From: Metallyticus violacea
Lineage: Eukaryota; Arthropoda; Insecta; Mantodea; Metallyticidae
Direction of reading: 5' to 3'
DNA length: 64,000 nucleotides
Assembly (NCBI GenBank): GCA_030762175.1
Contig: CM060833.1
Coordinates: 159,933,501 to 159,997,500 of the forward strand
The position numbers and the translations under genes are program-made. The notes beneath the pieces were generated by a model. It was given only the letters and a program-made list of their open reading frames with translations. It was not told the origin of the DNA and did not search any database. Of the stretch, positions 24,424 through 35,383 are shown in pieces. Numbering within the stretch: the stretch's first letter is position 1; every line of letters starts with the position of its first letter.

Positions 24424-25387
24424 TCTAGTTTTCTATTAACTACACAGAACCATAACAAATACTGAAGTTATTTCGGAACGTTGTTGGACGAAATTATGTT
24501 TGTCAGGATGTCCTGTAAGGAATGTTTAGTGGCCTTGTACGAACTTTGGAACTACCATAACACTCAGTATTTAAATACAAATTCCTATAACTAAAAGTCT
24601 TCCTAAATCGCTTCGTTCTAGCAGCTTTCACACGTCAAAAATTAATTGCCATTACTGTACCTCTCGTTACTTGAGGCACCCACAAGAGAGAGAAGAAAGA
24701 AAAAATAAAAAATAAAAAATAAAAGGCAAACGACTTTCGCACCTGCTAGTTTCCCAGTTGTTTAAGAAATTATTTCTCCTTAATGAGGTCCCGTCGCAAG
24801 ATTTGGCTCTGTTGAGAATTTCGTCCTTAGTCACGCGTGGATACCATGTCGCCGAAACATACGGCGGTCTCTAAGGTGTCAAGGTTTTCATAAAAGTACG
24901 TATTTTCTAGCTGTTGTGTCCTGTACGACGTTCAGCCTGTAGGAAATTTATCTACTTTGTCCCTGGTACATTGAGGCTTTTTGTTGCTGAAACACACATT
25001 AAAGCAGCAATAAATACATATAAACACATACATATTACTTATGTTTTGATCTTAAGTTATTTTTAATATGCTACGAAAATGTTATGTATTTACTATATCT
25101 CACAAAATTTTATTTAGCTTTTAAATTTAAGAATACGGGAATCGTTAGATGGTAAAATATGACCTCTTAATCCTAAGAGACGCCGAAAAGGATACTAACT
25201 GTGATATGGTAGTCATATCAAAGTTTACAATATATAATGCAATAAGATACATATAATTGTTGCAAAAATGAGTATTTAATTATTTTTCTATCTTTTAGAG
25301 TTCGTTATATTTCATTTCCGAATACATTATACTGCTGTTCAATTATTTGACTATACAGAGCAACTTTTTTCTGCAGTAATATAAGAA
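24424..25387. other. No gene seen
   Basis: AT-rich with an A/AAAT-rich run near 24700. Nothing recognised. Confidence 0.45.
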
Positions 25388-25640
25388 AGGCACGGGAGGT
25401 CTGGAGTTTAATGCCCACCATTAACGTATTCCCTAACGGAGGTTTTCTTTTCCAGGTTTTCCTCAGTCCCCGTAAATAGCAAATGCGATGGAAGTGCTCT
25501 AAACTTAAGCCCGGAACTCTTACCTTCCTTTAAAAAAATCCTTTCCCAATTAATCATTTCATTTCATGTATTCTCAGTGCCCAGCCAGTGGTGCCTCAGT
25601 AGTAAAAGGGCGTTAGACAGTATTAAAGAGAGAGAGAGAT
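25388..25640 (+). mobile_element. SINE-B copy, 5' truncated, (GA)n tail
   Basis: The A-box region is absent. The copy starts within the B-box region (GGGAGGTCTGGAGTTTAAT) and continues through the body to GGGCGTTAGACAGTATTA, followed by an AG-repeat tail. Sequence changes are frequent, so it is old. Confidence 0.85.
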
Positions 25641-25687
25641 AGAGATTCAGAATTTATCTAGTAAGATTTGGAGCTCTAGTTTGTTTA

Positions 25688-25692
25688 TTTAG

Positions 25693-25741
<49 letters not shown>
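25688..25741. repeat. (ATT)n microsatellite
   Basis: About 17 perfect ATT units. Confidence 0.92.
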
Positions 25742-25742
<1 letters not shown>

Positions 25743-26620
25743 ATTTTTTGCATTCCAGTAAATGACTCTTGTTCATAATTGTGACTGGTTGATTGCATAT
25801 TACAGGTGTTTACTCATATTTTTATCTTATGCAGGTGAACTGCGAGGCAGTCAACTCTCTTATTTACTTAACTTTATAATGTATTATATTTAATTAGAAC
25901 AGTATTTGGTTTCTAACATTGAGGAATTAATGCTGTGCGTCTTCCATGCACTGGTAGCCATTTGATGATAGCGTTCAAACACTTTCTTTTCTAGTGAGAG
26001 TTGTATAACAAAAATATTTTCCGAATAAGCATTTAACATCGAGTATATATTTTGACTGGCTTAAATTTTCTTTTTCCACCTCTCCCCCTCCCAAAGAAAA
26101 CAACAATAGTAATATATATTGTTTGAGTGACATTCAGAATTGTGTTTCCGCTTCCCTACCCCCTACTTAAGAAACTATATGCAGGATACTAATAAAGAGC
26201 AAGGAATGTTTTCAGTGTGTATAGAGCCTTGAGACAAGTAGTTTGTGATAATCTAGTTTCACAGACGTAAAATATCGAAGTAATTACAATTTTGCTCTCA
26301 GAAGTTCATACTGTAGATAAATAGCGTTAAAATTTGTATTACAACGACTTCCCTCCTTATTAACACTCTAAATAAACCTGCTTGTTGATAGCCAATGAAT
26401 AGATTTTTCACAATATAGCATTAAAATAGAGTGCAAAATTTTAAATGAATCCCACGATTGCACGCCACTTAGATTGGCGCGCTAATAGGAATTCAGTTGT
26501 TACAAAGTCGCGATTCTACTTTTTTGCTAATGTTCCTAGACGTCTGTCAATTGTTTCATTCAACAGTCGTTTGTTTAGTAACCAAAAGGTGTAAGACGGA
26601 ATAACAAACAAATGGAGAAA
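25742..26620. other. No gene seen
   Basis: AT-rich. The last 150 bases could belong to the transposon relic that follows, but no inverted repeat was found. Confidence 0.4.
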
Positions 26621-26815
26621 TGGATAGTGGTTACAGCTTTGCTGAGCTTGCCGACATGCACCTGATTTATGGGGAAGCAAGAGGCTGTGTTTAAGAGCTG
26701 CTGAGATCTGCAGAGAGAGTTTCCGTATTATAAACCATCCACACCATACTGCATTTCAAACAGATGATAGGCATGTGCGTGAACTGGGACACTTTGAGGT
26801 AAACAAACTCATTGG
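26621..26815 (+). pseudogene. DUF4817-type transposase N-terminal relic
   Basis: One frame gives GYSFAELADMHLIYGEA, and after a frame change CRESFRIINHPHHTAFQ and HVRELGHFEV. This order matches the N-terminal region of a DDE transposase group common in arthropods, whose members read approximately FAELADIHxxYG...RF..PHHxTF..LxxRLRETGSF. The catalytic part is absent. Distinct in sequence from the 12.0/29.1 kb family. Confidence 0.7.
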
Positions 26816-27283
26816 CGTGATACCATTTTGAAACTTGTAAGTCTGAAGCCGTTGGCCATAGGTATACTGTCTCAAATTGCTTGCTCTAAATTCTTCTTTA
26901 TAAGGTTCAAATATTTCGGTGCTGTTCATTAGCACTTGTATATATGCGTTTTAATGTTGAATCGATACCATATTTTCTCGATACTCGATATCAATGTATT
27001 AAATAGTTTAAGCAGCAAATGACGCTATTATCACTCATAATGTCCAATTGGAAATTATTACAAACTTCATTCATAATTTCTGAAGAAGTTTGGCACGCAG
27101 CAGCTGCATAAATTAGGCGAATTCCTCACCAAGTTGAATAACTTTAAAGACGAATATAAAATCCATTCTAAACCTTATTAATTAATGAAATAAAATAAGT
27201 TATGGCAACACTATCTGGTATTAGGGAAAAAATAGTATTCTAGCAATCTATAAGTATTACAAAAGAGAAACCATATTTTTAGA

Positions 27284-27316
<33 letters not shown>

Positions 27317-27879
27317 GAGATTAAACTACAAAAATTAATGGCAACTATTAATTAAATTAAATATAAGACCATTGATAGCAAAGTTTTACTGCATGCATAT
27401 TTTTAAACATTTTAAAATGTAGGCATGTTTATGAATTGAGCCTTTGGCATCATCTTTACATTCACTAAAACAGAGAGAAATAACAGAAAAATTCACTCAT
27501 TTTGTGTTGTTAAGATGTTCGTTTGTTTCACTAAAACAAAAACACGCTTCTATTTAAAAACAGTTGCACTATGCTAAGCAAATATACACAATCAACAATA
27601 AACATCGAACGTTCCATCGATTTTCAATAGCTTTGAACTTTAATTTATATTTTATTGTACTAAAAGGATGTAATGTAAACGTTTTCTGAAGGTTATTAAA
27701 GAGCGCTCTTGCATACAAATATAATTCTCATACGCATATTAGATTAATATTCCACATATGCTATCTTCACCACGATGTTTTTGTTAAATATATAATAACC
27801 TAAGCATCGTTATAAGCACAGTTTGTGTGCTGAGTTAATTTACCAATTTATTTTGAAACAACAGAACATTAAACGCTAG
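26816..27879. other. No gene; (ATT)n at 27284-27316
   Basis: AT-rich; a short perfect ATT run is the only structure seen. Confidence 0.5.
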
Positions 27880-28640
27880 AGAACTTTTAAAATTTCAGTT
27901 TTCAGGTATATTTCTAATAGTCCGCTTTCCCTAATTTTCAAAAGCTATTATTCATGTTTTATTTAAATTATATATATATACATATATATATGAAGTTTCA
28001 TTGCGAAAAAGCAAATATTAATGTTGCTAGAATGATTTTTAAATTTTGGGTTTCGGGTAAAAGCTACTCCTAATGACACCATTTCCCTAATTTTCAGAAA
28101 CTATTTTTCTTGTTTTATTTAAATTATATATGTGAAGTTTCGTTGCGAAAAACACAAATATTAATGTCTTTAGAGAGATTTTTAAATTTTGGATTTCTCG
28201 TAAACTCCTGATTTCACTGATTTTCAGAAACGATTCTTCAAATTATTTAATTTCAGTGGCATGTACGAAGTTTCATTTAAGCAAAATAAAACTGCGGCCG
28301 CTATTGTGATTTTTAAATTTGGTTTTAATCTCCACTCTTTTAATTTCGGTTTTTATGTAACCCATCATTCCTAACTGTTCAATTTACCTTGTTTTCAGAA
28401 ACTATTTTTATTAATTTATTTTATGGCATACACCGAGTTACGGTGAGAAAAAAACCAAGATTGCGGCCACTAGAGCGATTATTAAATTTTCTTTTAAATT
28501 TTTCGATTTAGATTAACCTCCACCTCAAATGGTCCAATTATGCCGGTTAACCAACTCGATGAATCGTTTGTTAATTGAGTTTCGTTGATAAAAAACAAAA
28601 CAAAACTGCGACCGCTAGAGCGTTGATAGACAAACATATT
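27880..28640. repeat. Diverged tandem array, period about 130-170 bp
   Basis: About five degenerate units. Landmarks recur in the same order: CTAATTTTCAgAAaCtATT (near 27931, 28087, 28217 as CTGATTTTCAG, and 28387 as CTTGTTTTCAG), then GAAGTTTCxTTGCGAAAAA, then a (G)CGGCCGCTAGAG-type or TTAATGTTGCTAG block, then GATTTTTAAATTT. Later units gain the GCGGCC motif. Frames through it are incidental. It is not a microsatellite and does not match the other repeats in this window. Confidence 0.75.
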
Positions 28641-29130
28641 TCATTCTATTTTCGGTTTCTAGTAGACGAAAGAGATTTGAATGTTTTTTTTTCAAAACCC
28701 TTTTCATGGATACAACCAAAATTCCTTCGGAATTCGCTAAAAGGCGCCCCACGAAGTACACAATGATCTGTCACTTCAAAACAACTGATTTGAAAATACT
28801 AATCATGTAGTAATGTAAAACACGTTTTCATTCTAAAAACGTTGAAGTACGAAAGTTACTTGTGATTAGATAGTTTAATAGATCGCATACTACGTTTATT
28901 AAAAGTTGAGCGTGGTTTGTTTATATCCACGAAAAATTAAAAACATGATAGAAACAGTGCAGTGCACTTTCAAAAATATATATTTCACATTGTAGTTCAT
29001 AAATATTTATTGCCCTAGTATGCGTGTTTAAGAGATTTTTAGTCCATATACTGTCGTCGTAACATTTGCACAAAAATATACGTTTTACCGAGATCTCTTG
29101 AGTATCGAGAGTTTCGATATATCTTCAATA
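28641..29130. other. No gene seen
   Basis: AT-rich DNA between the tandem array and the next transposon. Confidence 0.5.
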
Positions 29131-29132
29131 TA

Positions 29133-29800
29133 CCGAGGGTGCTAAAAAATGTATACACACTTTCACAGTAGATATCTATTTAATATATTTCAAAGCTGGA
29201 CCGAAAAACAACAGTGATGTGTAGTATGATGTTCTGTAAAATGTGACTCACATTCATTATTTTAGCATTGCTACGTGATAGGCAAATCAACAATGAACAA
29301 ATGAAGCCAAGATACGCAATCCGTCTTATCCACCATTCATACACTCTATGGAAACGCGAAAGTTTACTTCCAACAAGATGGTGCAACACCACATTATCAT
29401 CGAGATTTGCGTGTGTACCTTGATGACAATCTTCCAAGGCACTGAAGAGGGCCGATTGAGTTTCCACCGCGTTCTCCGGATCTAACTCTGTTGGACTTCT
29501 ACCTATGGGGAACTCTTAAGGATGTTGTATACCGTAGAAAACCAGCTACACTGGCAGCACTTCGGGAAGAAATTGAAACGGCATGTGCTGCAATCGCTGA
29601 GGACACTTTCGCAAACGTTGTTCAAACAGCAGTTCAACGTACTCAGAAGTGTATTATCTTAGCATTTTGAGGAACTGTTGTAACTGTAAAAGTTTGAGAT
29701 GATTAGTGCTTATCATTTTCTGTTTTTGTGAATTCAGTTTTGTTATGTTAACTCAGTTTTTCTTTGCTTGAAGTGTGTATACATTTTTTGGCATCCTCTG
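29133..29800 (+). mobile_element. DUF4817-type Tc1/mariner-superfamily element, 5' part of gene deleted
   Basis: A 668-bp element between TA dinucleotides (29131-29132 and 29801-29802). The terminal inverted repeats agree at 25 of 28 positions; the inner 17 bases are identical (AAAAAATGTATACACAC). Same family as the 12.0 kb element. One subterminal motif copy (GATGTTCTGTAAAATGTGACTC) remains. Structure is complementary to the 12.0 kb copy: here the N-terminal half of the gene is gone. Confidence 0.9.
29340..29672 (+). pseudogene. Transposase C-terminal pseudogene (DUF4817 type)
   Basis: Readable as VYFQQDGATPHYHRDLRVYL (second catalytic Asp in QQDGA), then after a stop and frameshift FPPRSPDLTLLDFYLWGTLK (third catalytic Asp in the LDFY position) and AALREEIETACAAIAEDT to QRTQKCI. 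The N-terminal region and first Asp are deleted and the end after QKCI is damaged. Non-functional. Confidence 0.88.
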
Positions 29801-29802
29801 TA

Positions 29803-30154
29803 TAGTATCAATGAATCCATGAATCATTCATCTATTTAGTTTCTAAATTAAGTTACTGCTTATCATTCTCAATATGCTGTTTTTGTGCGTAAATTCTTTC
29901 TAGGGTAGGAATTTGTTACAGAAGATGCGAAAGAAAAGCTTTCTTAGTGTTAATATGCACATTTTCTCAGGTTTTTAAACCAATTAGTTTCATGTAATAA
30001 ACTGAGGCGGTATTTTCCCCCACTTTGCACGTAAGGCATCAGATCTTAGAGTTTGGGTTTATGATAATACAAACAATGAGACACTTCGATTTATTCATTC
30101 AACATGGCCTGGTATAAATAAGGTCTAGCATAAATAGTTGTACAAAAGCGTAAA
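29803..30154. other. No gene seen
   Basis: AT-rich; nothing recognised. Confidence 0.5.
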
Positions 30155-30410
30155 TTAGAATAAGGATGTTTTAATAGGCCAGACTAACCGTGTGAATTTC
30201 TTATGTCGTAGAAACCCATTGCTTACTTTGCGTTTAGAATTCAGAATCATGATGATGAACTCGTAATCCATCCATAGTAACAAACCTGTCAAGACATTTC
30301 TGTTTATTGGTCCAAAAAGCCTTGCATGTTGACTACAGTTAGAGTTGTCAGCTTTCCTTGATATATCCATCAAAGCCAATTATCGACTTGCAGCAGTAAA
30401 CCATCCACTC
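30155..30410 (-). pseudogene. mariner transposase fragment (family 3)
   Basis: The minus-strand DNA reading HDSEFxTQSKQW matches the block after the first catalytic Asp of mariner transposases (YDPETKxQSxQW). The preceding MDY is in the place of MDES/GDES. It is close at DNA level to the relic at 57.4 kb (shared GCTTACTTTGCGTTT and CAGAATCATG on the plus strand). Several stops; a short fragment only. Confidence 0.6.
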
Positions 30411-30569
30411 CATTTATGTTTTTTTTTAATAATTTTCCAAGCATTGCTACAATGTAGATGATCTACTCCTTTTTATTTTCTTTGCTGTATCATAAGAGAC
30501 AACACATTACCGCAAAATTAATGAAGTTTATTGGTGAATTTCAGGAGACGTTTCTTTCATTAACAGATA

Positions 30570-31835
30570 CGAGAGTAGGTCCGTAAGTTTCCGGCCTAAC
30601 CATTTTCTAGGTATGATACAGAAAAAATGTATTTCTCTTTACATTATAGTTACCCTTTATTGCAATACACTTCTCACACATTTGAATTAACATTTCAATC
30701 CCCCACTCCTAAAAATTGTCAGAAGTCTTGTCTGCAAAATAGGCATAAACAATATTCATCCCTTCTTCGTCACACTTAAATTTCCTTCCTCGAAGATCCT
30801 TCTTGAGTTTTGAGAACAGGAAATAGTCACTGGGGACTAGATCTGGGCTGTAGGGTGGATGGTTGATCTCCTTGAAGCCACATTTCTTCACAGCTTCCTT
30901 TGCAACAAGAGATTTGTGCACAGTCGAGTTGTCGCGAAAAAGGGCATACCACCACTCAGCTTCCCCGCCTTGACGTTTTAATGCAAGCACGTAGTCTGTG
31001 CAGTAGGCCAGCATAGTACTCCCCATTTACTGCTTGAAGTCAATGAAGAGTATTCCTTTACACTCCCAAAAGGTTGTGGCCATAATCTTCTTGGTTGATT
31101 GGGTGACATTGGCTTTTGGATGTGGTTCTTCGCCAGGTTTACGCCACTCAAATGAATCTCTTTTGGACAAGGGATAATTATAATAGAGGACTAATGTTTC
31201 ATCTCCTGTAACAATGGTTTGCAGAACTTCTCTCTCTCTCTCGTTGGCACGGCAGAGCTCCAAAAATGCCTGACAACAGATGACTCGTTGTTGCTTTTGG
31301 ACTGGGGAAAGAAGTCTAGGCACAAGCCTTAGTAATGTTTAAATGTTCATGAATAATTCGAAGGACTGTTGTTTTAGAAAGGTCCAACCTTGCTGCTATT
31401 TCTGTAATTTTGAGCTGCCGGTGTTCCATAATTTCTCCTTCCACAAGAGTGATGTTTTCAGAAGTGAGCACCTCCAATGCCCGCACGCTCTTCGTCTTCA
31501 ATCCTTTCTCGACCCATTCGAAAAAGTTTAACCCATTCTTTTACGGTAAAATATAGAGGGGATTCTTCCTCATATACACCGTCCAATCGCTGTTTAATTT
31601 CATTTGAAGTCCTTATATGAAGAATTTAATAACAGCTCGAAACTCCATTTTGAACATGTCACAATCTTCTACACACAGCCTTCTTTATGCAACTATATCT
31701 GAACAACTAAACACAGCGGAGCGGAAGTTGCAGATGCAATTATTTACTTAACAGATAAGATAGGACACGAGATAAGGGTTTTATGAAGGAGATAATCCTT
31801 ATCGGTGAGGCCGGAAACTTATGGACCTATCCTCA
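30570..31835 (-). mobile_element. mariner element (family 1), full length but dead
   Basis: 1,266 bp between TA dinucleotides (30568-30569 and 31836-31837), the expected size of a complete mariner. Terminal inverted repeats: low end CGAGAGTAGGTCCGTAAG, high end (reverse complement) TGAGGATAGGTCCATAAG. The transposase gene runs on the minus strand. Confidence 0.95.
30709..31648 (-). pseudogene. mariner transposase, full length with frameshifts
   Basis: Start ATG at 31648 (MEFRAVIKFF). An early frameshift and stop follow, then RALEVLTSENITLVEGEI and LSKTTVLRIIHEH (helix-turn-helix). A frameshift leads to LLSPVQKQQRVICCQ and the first catalytic Asp in VTGDE. A stop after IDFKQ precedes the last segment, with the second Asp in RDNSTVHKS (normally HDNAPVHTA) and the third in VPSDYFLF. 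All three catalytic Asp residues survive, but in three frames. It is the most complete family-1 copy here. Confidence 0.93.
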
Positions 31836-31837
31836 TA

Positions 31838-32614
31838 CTTAATACAAACAACAAGTCCCGTTTTCCTAGCGAGCTTGTGTACTTCTTAGCGTTTTAACAG
31901 CTGCTTTGTTGTAATGCAACTATTTATGAAGTACGTGCTACAATATAACCCTCAGAATTTCGCCTAGTAAAGATAAGTTACCTTTTTAACGGGAGCAAGA
32001 AAATATTGAACGTTTAACTTTGATTTAACGTAACAACTCAAATAACAATATGCTTTTGCACAGTAAGCCATAATTGCAATTCTTCAATATATTGCAAATT
32101 AGTTATAGCAAACAAGTTAAAGCAATTAACAACAATATAAAAACGAAAGGGTGTGTCTCGAAAATGTAATCTAAAGAAAGATTTTCCTGAACTACGTAAG
32201 AAATAAGGATAAATGTTTATTTTCATATGTGTGAAAATTGTTACACTGTAATATACACAACTTGCAAATATTTAATTTCCGTATAATTTAATTTACCTAG
32301 AAGCCGAGTCATTAGATGAAAGTTTGATTTGACCCCAGCCTAATAAATTGTAAGGTAACCACAGACAGGGATGATTAAACCATAATGCACACACCGCAAA
32401 GCAGCTCCCGTCTAATGAAGGCACTGCCCCAACCAGCTATTTTCCCCGATGTTTCAGAACCTAATCAAGCTAAAAGTAAAAGGCAAGAAGTTATAACAGG
32501 AAGGATGACGTCACGCAGCCGACACAATCGATGATAACACGGCCCTCTTCGGACCAATAGGGAAACACCCCAAATATGGGCTGTTGATTATGCTAAGGAC
32601 AGAGGAAGAAGTAG
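31838..32614. other. No gene; CRE-like site at 32505
   Basis: AT-rich to 32330, then balanced composition to 32600. The palindrome TGACGTCA (about 32505-32512, in GGATGACGTCACG) matches the CREB/ATF consensus, and a CCAAT-like ACCAATAGG lies near 32555. This could be promoter DNA, but no transcript or exon was identified. Confidence 0.3.
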
Positions 32615-32950
32615 TTATTTTCTTTCTTTTTCTTTTCTTTTCTTTTCTTTTCTTTTTTTTTCTTTTTTCTTTTTTTTTTTTTTTTTGCAATAGCGTTTAA
32701 CTACTGAGGTACCACAGGCGGTGGACACTGATGATACATGAAATGCAATTATAAATTGGGAAAGGATTTTTTTTAAAGGAAGGAAATGCTCCCGGCCTAA
32801 TTTTAGGGTTCTTCCCCTGCATTTGCTATTTATGAGGACTGAGGAAAATCTAGAAAAAACTTCAGTCAGGAAGTAGGTGCTGGTGGGTTTCGAACTCCAG
32901 ACCTCCCGCTCACGAGTCCGCGCCTTAAAAACCTCAGCCACCCGTGGCGG
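32615..32950 (-). mobile_element. SINE-B copy with (GAAAA)n-type tail
   Basis: Minus-strand SINE-B with a long TTTTC/T-rich stretch at 32620-32686 as its tail. Head and B-box equivalent (GTTTCGAACTCC) are present. The copy abuts a SINE-A tail at 32951, so it probably inserted into that SINE-A. Confidence 0.88.
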
Positions 32951-33006
32951 TGGAACGCTAATGACCTGTGATGTTAAAGAGCATCTATAAATAAAGCAAA
33001 TCAACA
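32951..33006 (+). mobile_element. SINE-A 3'-tail fragment
   Basis: Matches the end of SINE-A (ACGCTAATGACCTGTGATG to AAATAAAGCAAATC). Its 5' part is cut off exactly at the SINE-B head. Confidence 0.8.
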
Positions 33007-33055
33007 AAAACTAAACTTTGGTCAAATGGCGAGTTGGAAAAGCACGTTTTATTAG

Positions 33056-33845
33056 ACATACACATACATACATACATACATACATACATACATACATACA
33101 TACATACATACATACATACATACATACATACATACACACATACATACATACATACACACATACATACATACACACATACACACACATACATACATACATA
33201 CACACACATACATACATACACACATACATACATACACACATACGCATACATACATACACACATACATACATACACACATACATACATACATACATACATA
33301 CATACACACATACATACATACATACATACATACACACATACATACATACACACATACACACACATACATACATACATACATACATACACACACATACATA
33401 CATACATACATACATACATACATACATACATACATACATACACACATACATACATACATACACACATACACATACACACATACATACATACATACATACA
33501 TACATACATACATACACATACACACATACATACATACATACATACATACATACATACATACACACATACATACATACATACATACATACACACATACATA
33601 CATACACACATACACATACATACATACATACATACATACATACACACACATACATACATACATACATACATACATACATACATACATACATACATACACA
33701 CATACATACATACATACACACATACACATACATACATACACACATACATACATACATACATACATACATACATACACACATACATACATACATACACACA
33801 TACATACATACACACATACATTCATACATACATACACACATACAC

Positions 33846-33876
<31 letters not shown>

Positions 33877-33892
33877 TACATACATGTACACA
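33056..33892. repeat. Long (ACAT)n/(ACAC)n microsatellite
   Basis: About 830 bp of ACAT tetranucleotides regularly interspersed with ACAC units, giving a higher-order pattern. The reading frames that cross it (His-Thr-Tyr-Ile on one strand, Met-Tyr-Val-Cys on the other) are artefacts of a repeat whose period is free of stops in every frame. It is one of the longest simple arrays in the window. Confidence 0.97.
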
Positions 33893-34672
33893 ATATAAAA
33901 ATATTAAATCCTGACCATCTTTAAATTATTCACAAAATGAGTTTTTCTTCAAATGGCGCAGTAATTAACATAGCTATGCGGAGTATATAGGTTTCACTAC
34001 AATTGGGCTCAGAATTAATTTCTAAGTTTCTGCCCGGTGTTTTAATTCGCAAGGTAGGTTTTCCGTAAAAAGTACATTACAATAACCTGAATATGAACGT
34101 GTTGGGAGCAATGACTGCTGCAGAAAGAATTATTCGACCATAGCTGTACAGAACGTTTTAACCAGTAATTTGAGGCACTAAAGCATAACCTTTGTATTCG
34201 TTTTCTGTTAGATGGAGTGTTTAACGGAGTCAAGTTATGTACCCTAAGAAAGTCAACAAAGATGCTGTTCAGTCAAAGCTGTTGTTTGCAGAGATGCGAC
34301 AGCAACAAAGTTCTAACTACTTTGCGGAGCGAAGGAAGTACGGTCAGGAACCAAGCAAAGTGTCTAAATTTAAATGGTTCCCTCACTCCCACGCCAATGC
34401 GGTGATTGGCACAAAGAGGTATGCGGTGCGCTGGCCGAGTCGAGTTCAGGCCTATAGTAAATGGCAACTTCTTGTGTTTATCCGTCGCGCCACTTCTAAC
34501 CGACTCAGATGACCAAGGAAGTTGTTATAATGGGGTTCCCTCGCCCATGACAAGACACTGAATTGGAAATATAAATACTGTAACATTTATGAAAAATCTT
34601 CAATAAGGCAGCTTTTGACAAACCAACACAAAAGCCACGGCTACAAATTGAATTATACGCAGGCGCAAATAG
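33893..34672. other. No confirmed gene
   Basis: A 91-codon plus-strand frame (34237-34512) begins MYPKKVNKDAVQSKLLF and continues with charged, mixed composition. I recognise no family and see no clear splice sites. The rest is AT-rich. Confidence 0.3.
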
Positions 34673-34736
34673 CTTTTGAGCCGCCTGTGGTGTCCCAGCA
34701 GTAAAAACGGGTGTTAAACACAATTAAAAAAAAACA
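34673..34736 (+). mobile_element. SINE-B 3'-tail fragment
   Basis: Matches the last roughly 50 bases of SINE-B (CCGCCTGTGGTGTCCCAGCAG to ACGGGTGTTAAACACAATT) followed by an A run. Confidence 0.82.
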
Positions 34737-34884
34737 ATTCTTGTGAGCGATTTTATGCTATTATGACAAATTAGAAGTCATATAGATAATAAATAATGGA
34801 TATGTAAACATGATTTTTTTTTCTCCTCTCCCTGGGACCTGGTTCATTAGTTTGTTGTTGCTATTGCAAATCGCGCTAAACTTG

Positions 34885-35200
34885 CCGAGGGTGTCAAAAA
34901 AATATATACACACTTTCACAGTAGATATCTGTTTAATATATTTCAAAGTGGCACCGAAAAACAACAGTAATATGTAGTGTGATATTCTGTAAACAGATAT
35001 GACTCATATACATTATGATAGCGTTGTTACGTGGCAGGTAAATCAACAATAAACAAATGAAGCCAAGATTATCGTATGATGTTCTGTAAACAGATGTGAC
35101 TCACATTATGATAGCGTTGCTACGTGGCAGGTAAATCAACAATAAACAAATGAAGCCAAGATTATCGTATAATGTTCTGTAAACAAAAGTGACTCAAGTT
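34885..35200 (+). mobile_element. 5' end of a DUF4817-type element with tandem subterminal repeats
   Basis: The left terminus CCGAGGGTGTCAAAAAAATA matches the 12.0 and 29.1 kb elements, followed by the same TTTCACAGTAGATATCTGTT block. Then a 93-97 bp unit is repeated about 2.3 times: starts at 34981, 35078 and 35171, each beginning GATxTTCTGTAAACA and holding GATAGCGTTGxTACGTGGCA. The transposase region and right end are missing; a SINE-A follows directly. Confidence 0.85.
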
Positions 35201-35204
35201 GCGT

Positions 35205-35383
35205 TCTTTATCAGGTTCTTTATCGTGCCGTAAATGTACGACACGGGACCCACGGCTTTACTTCCCTTCTGAAGGAAGCCATACTTAGGATTTTTACGCC
35301 CGAAAAAAAAATAACCATCGACCCTGGCCGAGATCGAACCCGCGATCTTGGGTTTAGCTTACCACTACACTACCAGGACCGAT
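35205..35383 (-). mobile_element. SINE-A copy, 3' truncated
   Basis: Minus-strand SINE-A from the central body to the full tRNA-like head (plus strand outer end ACCAGGACCGATTGG). The roughly 110 bases of the element's 3' region are absent, unusual for a reverse-transcribed insertion, so it was probably cut by a later rearrangement at 35200. Confidence 0.88.

Noticed and set aside
27880..28640. CRISPR-like array
   Set aside because: Eukaryotic context, long variable units, no short palindromic repeat with unique spacers.
31838..32614. Promoter of a gene, based on a CRE-like TGACGTCA
   Set aside because: An 8-bp match alone is not enough; no exon or transcript start is evident nearby.
32985..33924. 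Frames of about 280-300 codons on both strands (His/Thr/Tyr or Met/Tyr/Val/Cys)
   Set aside because: They are translations of the ACAT/ACAC microsatellite, which contains no stop in several frames. No real protein composition.
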